A DNA stretch of 64,000 nucleotides, from assembly GCA_030055615.1 (NCBI GenBank), contig JASFYN010000003.1, forward strand, positions 62,001-126,000. Reading direction: 5' to 3'. Every line of letters begins with the position of its first letter. Position 1 is the first letter of the stretch. Source of the DNA: Methanothermobacter sp. (GTDB lineage: Archaea > Methanobacteriota > Methanobacteria > Methanobacteriales > DSM-23052). The position numbers were made by a program, and so were the translations under genes. Below are positions 37,934-46,050 of this stretch, piece by piece. The notes below the pieces were generated by a model, which was given only the letters and a program-made list of their open reading frames with translations, searched no databases and was not told the origin of the DNA.

Positions 37934-39286
37934 ATGAAATCTAAAAAGCATGAAGAAATTTTAAGATTGCATCAATCCTCAAGGGATCTTATCGTTGTAG
38001 TTTTTTCAGCCTTCATACTCTTAATACTTCTACAATTCCCATATAAGTTTTGGATCTTCAGAAGCCTGATTATAGGATTTAATATTTTTTTAATACTGGG
38101 ATATTCTATAATATCATCTTTTTCCCTCAAGTTTCAAGAGAAAAAATTATCCTTGAGGCTGATCCTAAGCATCCCCATAAGTCTGGCGATAATCATAGCA
38201 TTTGACTATCTACCATTAGATAACCATGGGATCCTCAGATTATCAGCTATTATATCACTCATAGCAGGGATACTAGCATATGCTAGAAGACGTAGAAGAC
38301 AAAGCATGATAAGAAGATCACTGAAAGAAGCTGGAATAGATGAAAAGAATATTATAAGCCCATCAGAGGCTGCTAGGATAGCTATAAAACGACATGAAAG
38401 GTTATCCAAAGGGGATGAGCTCGAAAGGGCATTCCCACCAGAGGAATATTTCAAAATCGAAGAAAAAAAAGAAAAGCCAAAAATAGGATCCTACGCAGAC
38501 CTAATACTCATCCTCATATTCACAATAATAACAATAATATCACCAACCAAATGGCCACTTGGAATATTCATGATTATACTAATACCAGGTTATTTACTCA
38601 TAGCAAGTCTAGTCCCAAAAAAGGAGACCATAAACCTTTATGAGAGACTATTCCTAAGTTTCACACTGAGTATGATCATAAGTGCCATCATCAGCCTAAT
38701 CTTAAAAAAGCCTTTAAACCTCGCCCTCACAGAAACATCTTGCAGATTGTCCATTTTCTTAACAATAACATCCTTCATAATAAGATCGAAGACTAAACCC
38801 GCTGAAAGATTTTACTGGAGCCCCATCAAATCCATTAAAAGGATCAAAGACATGCACCTGAAAAAAAACCAAATGATATCACTCATAATATTCATCATCC
38901 TCATTTCAATGATAGGAGCCACCATTAACACCGTAATTTTAAATCCAGTCCCATCAGAAAAATTCACAGAATTTTACATCCTTGGACCCACAGGAAAAGC
39001 ATACGATTACCCAACAAACCTAAAAATAGGCGAAACCGGAGAAGTAATTATAGGAGTTGTAAACCATGAATATCAGACCACAAAATATAGGATAATCGTT
39101 AAAATAGGCGAAGAAGTCATGGACAATACTACAATAACATTAAAAAACGGCGAAAAGTGGGAAAAACGCTTTAAATTCACCCAAACAGAAGCTGGGGACA
39201 ACCAAAAACTCCAGTTCCTATTATACCGTCTGCCAGATGAAGAAAAAGTTTACAGATCACTCCACCTCTTCGTGAATGTGAAATAA
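37934..39286 (+). CDS. DUF1616 membrane protein
   Basis: 450 residues. There are several transmembrane helices (about 20-40, 45-65, 75-95, 97-115, then about 190-285 and 315-335) with a basic cytoplasmic loop in the middle. The C-terminal extracytoplasmic domain carries the typical DUF1616 motif FYILGPTGKAYDYPTNLKIG and IGVVNHEYQTTKYRI. The function is unknown. These proteins occur next to glycan and S-layer genes in archaea, as here. Confidence 0.75.
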   Translation: MKSKKHEEILRLHQSSRDLIVVVFSAFILLILLQFPYKFWIFRSLIIGFNIFLILGYSIISSFSLKFQEKKLSLRLILSIPISLAIIIAFDYLPLDNHGILRLSAIISLIAGILAYARRRRRQSMIRRSLKEAGIDEKNIISPSEAARIAIKRHERLSKGDELERAFPPEEYFKIEEKKEKPKIGSYADLILILIFTIITIISPTKWPLGIFMIILIPGYLLIASLVPKKETINLYERLFLSFTLSMIISAIISLILKKPLNLALTETSCRLSIFLTITSFIIRSKTKPAERFYWSPIKSIKRIKDMHLKKNQMISLIIFIILISMIGATINTVILNPVPSEKFTEFYILGPTGKAYDYPTNLKIGETGEVIIGVVNHEYQTTKYRIIVKIGEEVMDNTTITLKNGEKWEKRFKFTQTEAGDNQKLQFLLYRLPDEEKVYRSLHLFVNVK

Positions 39287-39301
39287 TAAAAGGTGAAAAT
39301 C

Positions 39302-40240
39302 GTGAAAGATAAAAATGTTATAGTCACCGGCGGCCTTGGATTTATCGGTTCACACCTTACAGACAGACTACTAAAAGAAGGTAACAAAGTAACAGTTATA
39401 GATGACTGCTCCACAGGCTCAATCGACAATTTAACCATGAAAGACCATGAAAACCTCAAAATCATAAAAGGTAGTATAACAAAACTGGACCTTGAAAAAA
39501 TCTTCAAAGGAAAAGATTACATATTCCACCAAGCAGCCCTCGCAAACGTGGAAGAAAGTATAAAAAATCCAATAAAATGCCATGAAATAAACGCCACAGG
39601 CACTCTCAAAATCCTCCAAGCCGCAAAAAAGTGTAACATTATAAAAGTATTACACGCATCAACCTCAGCAGTTTATGGGGACAATCCAAACGTACCACTA
39701 AATGAAAACGAAAATCCCAAACCACTTTCACCATACGCCGCATCAAAAGTTTCAGCAGAATCATATTGTCACGTTTACACCCAATGTTATGGGCTTAAAA
39801 CCGTCTCACTAAGATACTTCAACGTATTCGGACCACGACAAAACCCAAAATCAGAATATGCCGCCGTAATACCAAAATTCATAAACGCCATACTCTCAGG
39901 AGAAAAACCAATAATCTATGGAAACGGCAACCAAACCCGAGACTTCATCTATGTAGAGGATATAGTGGAAGCCAACCTACTACTCGCAGAATCAAAATTC
40001 ACAGGCCCAATCAACATAGCCACGGGTGAAAGCATCACAATAAACAAACTCCTAGAACTAATAGAGGATATACTCAACGTTGACATTAAACCAATCTACC
40101 ATGATCCAAGACCAGGTGACATAAGAGAATCCATGGCAGACATAAAACTTCTAAAATCCCTTGGATTCAAAAAGGTCACAAAACTCAAAAATGGACTTGA
40201 AAAGACAATAGAATGGTACAAAAAAAAGATAGATTTTTAA
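39302..40240 (+). CDS. NAD-dependent epimerase (UDP-glucose 4-epimerase-like)
   Basis: 312 residues of the extended short-chain dehydrogenase family. The NAD site is VTGGLGFIGSHL, the catalytic Ser and YxxxK appear as STSAVYGD and YAASK, and SLRYFNVFGPRQNP is typical of sugar-nucleotide epimerases. It probably makes an activated sugar for surface glycans. GTG 39302 is preferred over GTG 39293 because GGTGA lies between them at the right distance. Confidence 0.85.
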   Translation: MKDKNVIVTGGLGFIGSHLTDRLLKEGNKVTVIDDCSTGSIDNLTMKDHENLKIIKGSITKLDLEKIFKGKDYIFHQAALANVEESIKNPIKCHEINATGTLKILQAAKKCNIIKVLHASTSAVYGDNPNVPLNENENPKPLSPYAASKVSAESYCHVYTQCYGLKTVSLRYFNVFGPRQNPKSEYAAVIPKFINAILSGEKPIIYGNGNQTRDFIYVEDIVEANLLLAESKFTGPINIATGESITINKLLELIEDILNVDIKPIYHDPRPGDIRESMADIKLLKSLGFKKVTKLKNGLEKTIEWYKKKIDF

Positions 40241-40299
40241 AGGGAAGATATAATTAGAAGATTTAAAAAATATACCAATTAGTGGGGGGAGAATCGAGC

Positions 40300-40375
40300 G
40301 ATAACAGTTATATAGGGAGCTTGTAAAACCCAAAGTTTATGTAGAGGAAAAAACCTCTACTATTATAATGGCCAA
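40300..40375 (+). repeat. degenerate intergenic repeat with hairpin
   Basis: This sits in the 424 bp gap between the epimerase and GT2 genes. It includes GATAACAGTTATA (also at 37872-37884) and a perfect hairpin GTAGAGG/CCTCTAC with a six-base loop (40341-40360). The stretch 40312-40375 can be aligned with 42498-42556, sharing GGGxGCTTGTxAA, CCTCT and ATGGCCAA. A short plus-strand frame over 40368-40559 shows no recognisable product, so I do not call it a gene. The rest of the gap holds nothing I recognise. Confidence 0.4.
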
Positions 40376-40664
40376 AATTGTCCCCCCCAAAAGGATGATT
40401 TTCATCAATAACCAGAGATTCCCCACAATAACAAAAGAGTTAGCTCATGGTCATTTTATGCGACCTCTTCCCCACATTAGAAGTAAAACTTTAAACACTT
40501 TAAAATTTAATGTGCTACTAATCATTTCCAAGAAAATGGAGAGTGAATCTACCAAATAGATAGCAGGCAATCCAGAAATTATATCAAAATTGTTTAAAGG
40601 AGCCAATAATCGTGCTTCAAGAGAATATAAGCTTTTCCTATCATCAACCTTTACTAGGGATAGC

Positions 40665-41351
40665 ATGAATATAGTGATAATAATACCAGCATATAATGAA
40701 GAAGCAAACATAGAAGAAGTTGTGAAAGGAGCCCTTGCACATGGAGACGTTATAGTTGTAGATGATGGATCTACAGATAATACAAGTACAGTAGCCAAGA
40801 AAGCAGGGGCAAAGGTTATAAAACATGGAAAGAATAAAGGTAAGGGCGCGGCTATCAAAACGGGGATTAAGACAATAATCGACAAAGGATATGATGTCAT
40901 AGTTTTAATGGATGGTGATGGGCAACACGATCCCCAGTATATAGGGTCTTTAACATCCCGGATTAATGGGGCCCAGATAGTTATAGGATCCCGTTTTATG
41001 GATGATATTAGTAAAATGCCTTTACATAGACGATTTTCTAACAAGATAACAACTTATTTTCTGGACTATTTGACAGGCTATCATTTAACCGACACCCAAA
41101 GTGGTTTCAAAGCTATTAATGCAGATTATGCACCATTGTTACTTAAAATACCATATGATGATTATATTTATGAATCAGAGCTTATACGCGTGGCCGCGGC
41201 CCATGGACTTATAATAGATGAAGTTCCAATAGCCTGTCATTATGCCATGGAAAAATCATACATAAAAATGGCAGACATCTTGAAATATATGGTCTTCATA
41301 ACAAGACTATTATCTTACAAGATTATGAAGAGCATAAGAAGGTATCTGTAA
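40665..41351 (+). CDS. family 2 glycosyltransferase (dolichyl-phosphate hexose synthase-like)
   Basis: 228 residues. MNIVIIIPAYNEEANIEEV, VDDGSTDNTS and the metal motif MDGDGQHDP define a GT2 enzyme like DPM1, which transfers a sugar to a polyprenyl phosphate. There is no C-terminal membrane domain. The ATG at 40665 fits the family start; the longer frame from 40590 adds unlike sequence. A flippase-like gene follows, consistent with glycan export. Confidence 0.8.
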   Translation: MNIVIIIPAYNEEANIEEVVKGALAHGDVIVVDDGSTDNTSTVAKKAGAKVIKHGKNKGKGAAIKTGIKTIIDKGYDVIVLMDGDGQHDPQYIGSLTSRINGAQIVIGSRFMDDISKMPLHRRFSNKITTYFLDYLTGYHLTDTQSGFKAINADYAPLLLKIPYDDYIYESELIRVAAAHGLIIDEVPIACHYAMEKSYIKMADILKYMVFITRLLSYKIMKSIRRYL

Positions 41352-41382
41352 GAGGATAAACTTTTTTGGAGAGGTTAGAATC

Positions 41383-42369
41383 ATGAGAAAATTCTATGTT
41401 TTCATTTTCAGCCTTGCACTCCTCATGATCCTCATAGCATGGATAAAGCCCTCTAATATAATATACGCTTTTTTGAGAGTGCAATGGCCATTCATTATAC
41501 TGGCTGTAATAGCCCATCTTATCATAGTATTTATAAGGTCTCTTAGGTGGGGTTTCATAATTGATAAAAGAGGATCCTATGTCGATAATTTTATCGTGAA
41601 AACCATAGGACTCTTCGCAGCTAATCTTAGTCCAATGAGAAGTGGTGGTGAAATTATCAGTGCCGTGGCTGGTAAGAAGATAAACAAGATCCCTCTTTCG
41701 CGTGGATTATCAGCTGGACTTACTGAAAGATTTTTCGACCTTGGAATAGTAGGAGGTCTCCTTATAATTTCGGCATTATTCATCCCCATGATGAGATTGA
41801 TAACCTTAATTGGGGGTTCTATTTCGATCATTTTAATGGTTATCATATATTTAGTTAATTGGAGGGAAGGAATAGGTGTAAAATTATATGATAGGGTTCA
41901 TAGGATTTTGGAAAAATTCCCAATAGCAAATAGAATCCTTGATAGCATCTATGATAAGATAACAAAGACTATAATTAATATTGTAGTGCATACTAAATCT
42001 TATTCAGGTACGAAGGATATCATTGTAATATTCTTGTTATCATTAGTTTCATGGTTGATGGAATGTATAAGGTTGTATCTGGTTTTTTTGTCTTTTGGGG
42101 TTCATAAGAGCTTTTTTGTGATTGTTATTATATTTCTCCTCGCAAATTTTGTAGGAGTGATTTCAATGCTTCCAGGGGGTCTTGGTTCAATTGAGATTTC
42201 ATTAACAACACTTTTGATACTATTTCAAACACCGGTTTATTTAGCGGGTAGTATAGTCCTCATGGATCGTATCATATCATTTTGGATGGCTAACTTTCTT
42301 GGTCTGACATTCACAGCATACTATGCAGAGGAAATATTAAATGATATTAAATCAACCCTTGATATCTGA
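41383..42369 (+). CDS. flippase-like membrane protein (AglD/LPG-synthase transmembrane family)
   Basis: 328 residues with about eight transmembrane helices. The motifs RSLRWGFI, GLFAANLSPMRSGGEIISAV and MLPGGLGSIE are characteristic of the UPF0104/lysylphosphatidylglycerol-synthase transmembrane family. Archaeal members take part in N-glycosylation. It follows the GT2 gene by 31 bp and probably works with it. The stop is followed by a long non-coding gap. Confidence 0.78.
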   Translation: MRKFYVFIFSLALLMILIAWIKPSNIIYAFLRVQWPFIILAVIAHLIIVFIRSLRWGFIIDKRGSYVDNFIVKTIGLFAANLSPMRSGGEIISAVAGKKINKIPLSRGLSAGLTERFFDLGIVGGLLIISALFIPMMRLITLIGGSISIILMVIIYLVNWREGIGVKLYDRVHRILEKFPIANRILDSIYDKITKTIINIVVHTKSYSGTKDIIVIFLLSLVSWLMECIRLYLVFLSFGVHKSFFVIVIIFLLANFVGVISMLPGGLGSIEISLTTLLILFQTPVYLAGSIVLMDRIISFWMANFLGLTFTAYYAEEILNDIKSTLDI

Positions 42370-42497
42370 ATTTAGAATTTGATAATTTACTTTTATCTAT
42401 TTGTATCTCAACAGCGCAATCCCATTTATGGCGTGTAAAAAAGGCTAAAAGTAAACTTCAAAGTTCGAGAAAGTCGCAAAAAAATTATAAAGGAGTA

Positions 42498-42556
42498 TAA
42501 GGGGCTTGTGAACTTCAAATTTTGCGTATGGGGAAACCTCTGTTAGTAATGGCCAA
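42498..42556 (+). repeat. second copy of degenerate intergenic repeat
   Basis: Within the gap 42370-42860 this stretch resembles 40312-40375: GGGGCTTGTGAA, then GGGAAACCTCT and ATGGCCAA. Just before it, AGGCTAAAAG and TCGAGAAAG (about 42444-42474) recur at about 45218-45239. The rest of the gap has no open frame that I can identify. It carries a small GGGGAAACCCC hairpin near 42741. Confidence 0.38.
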
Positions 42557-42828
42557 CGTCTTTTTGATGGTGCGAGTAACAACCACACAACTAACCTATG
42601 ATAACAAATTGGGTCGATATCTTCTATATTTTTGATATTGAACTTGAGGATGTTAAACTCTTGATAACTTGCTAGTATCTATCAAAGTCTATCAATGTCC
42701 ACATCTTATTATGTTTTTTCTGTTCCTAAGCACCTCTTGAGGGGAAACCCCCATAAAAAGCTTTAAAAATAAGTGGTTCTTCTATTAACAGATAAAATAT
42801 ATCCTCTTTCCAAGAATTAAATAAAAAT

Positions 42829-42841
42829 ATTTATATAAAAC
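42829..42841 (+). promoter_or_regulatory. TATA box of the pseudomurein-binding protein gene
   Basis: ATTTATATAAAAC is a strong archaeal TATA match. Transcription would begin near 42860, which places the TTG at 42861 at the very 5' end of the RNA. The GGAGG at 42891-42895 would then lie in a short leader ahead of an ATT at 42903. Confidence 0.55.
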
Positions 42842-42902
42842 TTTCAAGTGATATTTTTATTTGTCACAGGTTACATTTGCCTGTGATGTGGGAGGCGATA
42901 AT

Positions 42903-44513
42903 ATTTCGACTGGTATAACAGTACTATGCATGCTATGCATGGTACTAGCAACAGTAGGTACCAGTTATGCCCAAGAAAACACAACCACAAACTTTGAATT
43001 AAAGGATAACAGTGCACAATTAAGTGAAGAGAAAACCAACGAAACCCCCACCATAATGGGAAAAACCCCCAAAATTAATGAAACGAGCCAACAGGCAGCA
43101 TATAACGATGAAAAAAATGTAAAGACCGTTAAACCCTCGGATATTGAGGATGCAGCGGTCAGGGTTAACAAGTTCATCCAAGAGAACGGAAAACTCCCCA
43201 GGTATGTGAGTATCAAAAATTCAGAGGTTAGCATGCCGGACTACTTATACCTCCTCACAGCATCCCTAACAGGTGGGGATACCATCCTAAAGAATGTGAA
43301 ACCACCCAAAAGCTCCATTGGAAGCACATTGACCGGTTCAATAAAATTAAATGACTACCTTGAAGTTGCAGGTAGGGTGTACAATTTCATAAAATCGGAA
43401 GACACAGCACCCTCCTATGCAAACTACCAGGGCCTTAAAATCAGATTCGAATCCCTCATATGGCTATTCACAAAAGCCGTTAATTTCAAAGTAACAAATC
43501 AACAACTGCCCAATTACATAAACCTTGAAAAACTTAATAACATAGGCACATACACTGCATACAATAACAATCCAGGCAGCACTTCAGGAAGTGCTGCCAG
43601 CGACAATTCAATAGCTATCAAAGACATCTTAAATGCGGCAGTTTCACTTAAAAATTTCATAGAACAAAATCAGCGCCTACCCACATATGTGCAGGTGGCA
43701 AATCAAAAAATAAGCCCAAGCCAATTCTTATACCTAATGGCTAAAAGCATAATCAAAATAAATAACGGGAAAAACACACCCATCAGCCTAATAGAAGCTA
43801 ATGAAGCGCCAAACCCATCAGGGAACGCTACAGGCATACTTGAACTCAAAGAATATCTTCAAAGCGCGGTGAATGTCGCAAGTTTCATTGAAACCAACAA
43901 AAGATCATCAAATTATGCCATAACAAGCATTGGGAAAGTATCCTATCCCGATATAATCTATGCCATGGCGAGGATACTTACATTCTACAAGGAAAATAAC
44001 ATATTACCTAAAATAGTAACAATAAAAAAGGTATACAAACAAAATCAGGATACAAACAATGAACTCACTCAGTACCTTATCGCCACGGCAAACTGTCAAG
44101 TGAACGATCCTAGTATACAATCATTAGCCACCCAGTTAACCCGTGGCCTTACCAGTACATGGGATAAGGCGAAGGCTGTCTTCAACTGGGTCAGGGATAA
44201 CATAAATTATAGTTTCTATTATAATACAAGGTATGGTGCTGTTGGAACCCTTAAATACAGGACTGGTAACTGTTGCGATCATGCACATCTTGTAGTGGCA
44301 CTTGCCAGAGCAGCCGGGTTACCAGCACGATACAAGCATGGAATCTGCACATTCTCCAGTGGAACCTATGGACATGTCTGGGCACAAATCTACATTGGGG
44401 GTACATGGTACGATGCAGATGCAACAAGCCTCAGAAACAGTCTAGGTGTAATAAACAATTGGAACACAGCAACTGGGACAATACTAGGAACCTACGCAAG
44501 CCTACCATTTTAA
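42903..44513 (+). CDS. secreted pseudomurein-binding-repeat protein with transglutaminase-like domain
   Basis: About 536 residues if started at ATT 42903. A signal peptide ends near ...VGTSYA-QENT. Four pseudomurein-binding repeats follow (about residues 79-122, 147-193, 238-284 and 314-360), each with an F-I-E-x-N-x-x-L-P-x-Y-type core. The C-terminal transglutaminase-like domain has triad Cys457 (RTGNCCDHAH), His491 (YGHVWAQI) and Asp504 (WYDADAT). The layout parallels the phage pseudomurein endoisopeptidases PeiW/PeiP but with an export signal, so a wall-remodelling hydrolase is likely. The alternative starts (TTG 42861, ATG 42930) lack a ribosome site or shorten the signal. Confidence 0.8.
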   Translation: MSTGITVLCMLCMVLATVGTSYAQENTTTNFELKDNSAQLSEEKTNETPTIMGKTPKINETSQQAAYNDEKNVKTVKPSDIEDAAVRVNKFIQENGKLPRYVSIKNSEVSMPDYLYLLTASLTGGDTILKNVKPPKSSIGSTLTGSIKLNDYLEVAGRVYNFIKSEDTAPSYANYQGLKIRFESLIWLFTKAVNFKVTNQQLPNYINLEKLNNIGTYTAYNNNPGSTSGSAASDNSIAIKDILNAAVSLKNFIEQNQRLPTYVQVANQKISPSQFLYLMAKSIIKINNGKNTPISLIEANEAPNPSGNATGILELKEYLQSAVNVASFIETNKRSSNYAITSIGKVSYPDIIYAMARILTFYKENNILPKIVTIKKVYKQNQDTNNELTQYLIATANCQVNDPSIQSLATQLTRGLTSTWDKAKAVFNWVRDNINYSFYYNTRYGAVGTLKYRTGNCCDHAHLVVALARAAGLPARYKHGICTFSSGTYGHVWAQIYIGGTWYDADATSLRNSLGVINNWNTATGTILGTYASLPF

Positions 44514-44530
44514 AAGCCACCATATTTTCC

Positions 44531-44567
44531 TGGGAGAGGTAAAAATTCCTCCCATTTTTTCTTTTTT
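44531..44567 (+). terminator. hairpin plus U-tract terminator
   Basis: TGGGAG (44531-44536) pairs with CTCCCA (44548-44553), followed by TTTTTTCTTTTTT. It lies 18 bp after the stop of the transglutaminase-like gene and looks like a factor-independent terminator. Confidence 0.65.
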
Positions 44568-44752
44568 AAGAAAAAAATGGTCCTGGAATGGATACAGTCT
44601 TATTGGGATGCTCTAGTATACTTAAACAAGAATATATCCATTGTTTATCTTCCGATTTTAAAATGAATCGGGAAGATCTCCCATCATACAATATAGGCCT
44701 TATAACCTATTTTAGGTCCATGTAACATGCGCAAAAAAGAGGGATATAAAAT

Positions 44753-44902
44753 ATGATAGAGTATACCACACCCAAACCATATGATTATGGAAAGTTGAAG
44801 AGATATGATTTGAAGAATAAGATTTTATCAACCCCATTATACCATCTAAAGCTGAAAGCCCGATTAGGGTTATACCCCTCAGAGAATTCGATTTTAAGAT
44901 AA
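44753..44902 (+). pseudogene. possible gene remnant, 49-codon open frame
   Basis: In the roughly 760 bp gap 44568-45325 this ATG-started frame encodes a lysine- and tyrosine-rich peptide (MIEYTTPKPYDYGKLKRYDL at its start). A GATATAAAATATG box lies just before it. Codon composition looks coding, but I do not recognise the product. Reading continues in another frame for about 28 codons (RIISSIEEV onward), as if frameshifted. It could be a remnant of a transposase or other lost gene. Confidence 0.3.
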
Positions 44903-45001
44903 TCTCCTCCATTGAAGAAGTCAAACCCCCCCCACACAATGAAAATATGTACAAAAATAGTAAAGGACAATATTAAATGGAATACAATTTAGAGGTTAAT
45001 C

Positions 45002-45250
45002 TTGAAATATTTTAAAGGGGTTATCTTAAACCCTCCCATTCTCAAAATAACCGGGGTTAGAGTGGTGGTAAAAACTTTTCAAACAATATTAAAATTTAAT
45101 GGTTCAAATAACAAGTGTGAAAAACATTCTTTAAGGAGAATTATTATATTCCGACTCGAAGGTGACAAGATGATACTAGATGCAATTTACATCCCATTAT
45201 CCCAAGGGAACCACGGAAGGCTAAAAGGGTCGAGAAAGATCACTATGTAA
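45002..45250 (+). pseudogene. possible gene remnant, 82-codon open frame
   Basis: A TTG-started frame encoding a basic peptide with coding-like composition (VVVKTFQTILKF, then SLRRIIIFRLEGDKMILDAI). It ends 75 bp before the next gene. No family recognised. Pieces of its DNA (AGGCTAAAAG, TCGAGAAAG, CCAAAGTTTA) recur in the gaps at 40.3 and 42.4 kb, which fits decayed copies of one element rather than a working gene. Confidence 0.3.
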
Positions 45251-45325
45251 TCCAAAGTTTAAAGAAAGCACACTCCAAAACTTGGTGGCTTTTAATTTTT
45301 TGCATGAACATAGGAGGAATGAAGA

Positions 45326-46024
45326 TTGGATCTTATATACTTTAGAGGTTGTATGGGCCGAGAAAGAGTCCCTGAGATAACTAAGGCCACAGAACAAATC
45401 TTGGATCATGTGGAGATCCCTTATAGGATTCTAGAAGATGAAAAGTGTTGCGGTTCAGTGCTGCTCCGCACAGGCTTCCTCGAAGATGCTAAAGAGAGGA
45501 TAAGGGAAAATTTAACCCTATTATCTGGTTCCAGGTTGCTTGTATCATGCGCTGGCTGTTACAGGACATTTAAAATAGATTATCCCCGTCTATTCAATGT
45601 TAAAGTAGATGTTATCCATAGTTCCCAATTATTCCATCAATTATTAAAGGAGGGAAGAATCCAAATTAAAGGAAATTTAAAGGTTACATATCATGACCCT
45701 TGCCACCTCGCAAGGCATTGTGGAGAATATGATGCTCCAAGGAAGGTTTTAGAAGCTACCGGAACCCTTGTGGAGATGGAAGAACATCACGTGAATGCCC
45801 AATGTTGTGGTGCTGGTGGTGGTGTGAAGGCAGCATATCCCCACCTTGCAGAAAAAATAGCCCAAAAGAGGATAGAGCAAGCCCTTGATACCGGGGCGGA
45901 GATATTATGTACAACTTGTCCCTTCTGTAAATACAACTTAAAATCTCATGGAATGAAAGTAATGGACATTTCAGAGATTATAGTTAGCCTTATGGGGGTG
46001 CCAAAATCCGCAAAAATCAACTGA
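45326..46024 (+). CDS. CCG-domain iron-sulfur protein (LutA/HdrB-like)
   Basis: 232 residues with two cysteine-rich CCG domains. The motifs are EDEKCCGSVLLRTG with SCAGCYRTF, and HDPCHLARHCGEY with QCCGAGGG plus CTTCPFC. Such domains bind unusual 4Fe-4S clusters in heterodisulfide reductase HdrB and in LutA/GlpC-type subunits. The size matches LutA. The TTG at 45326 is supported by GGAGG eight bases upstream. The LutB-like gene follows. Confidence 0.78.
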   Translation: MDLIYFRGCMGRERVPEITKATEQILDHVEIPYRILEDEKCCGSVLLRTGFLEDAKERIRENLTLLSGSRLLVSCAGCYRTFKIDYPRLFNVKVDVIHSSQLFHQLLKEGRIQIKGNLKVTYHDPCHLARHCGEYDAPRKVLEATGTLVEMEEHHVNAQCCGAGGGVKAAYPHLAEKIAQKRIEQALDTGAEILCTTCPFCKYNLKSHGMKVMDISEIIVSLMGVPKSAKIN

Positions 46025-46050
46025 AAAACCTCAAGAAATCCTTCCAGATA

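Noticed and set aside
40368-40559. 63-codon plus-strand open frame
   Set aside because: No recognisable family and no ribosome site, and it overlaps the degenerate repeat; kept only as part of the intergenic description.
40590-40664. Extended start of the GT2 glycosyltransferase
   Set aside because: The upstream residues do not resemble the family, and the catalytic domain starts directly at ATG 40665.
44712-44970. Two overlapping minus-strand open frames of 61-80 codons
   Set aside because: No promoter, ribosome site or family resemblance; the plus strand of the same stretch looks more coding-like.
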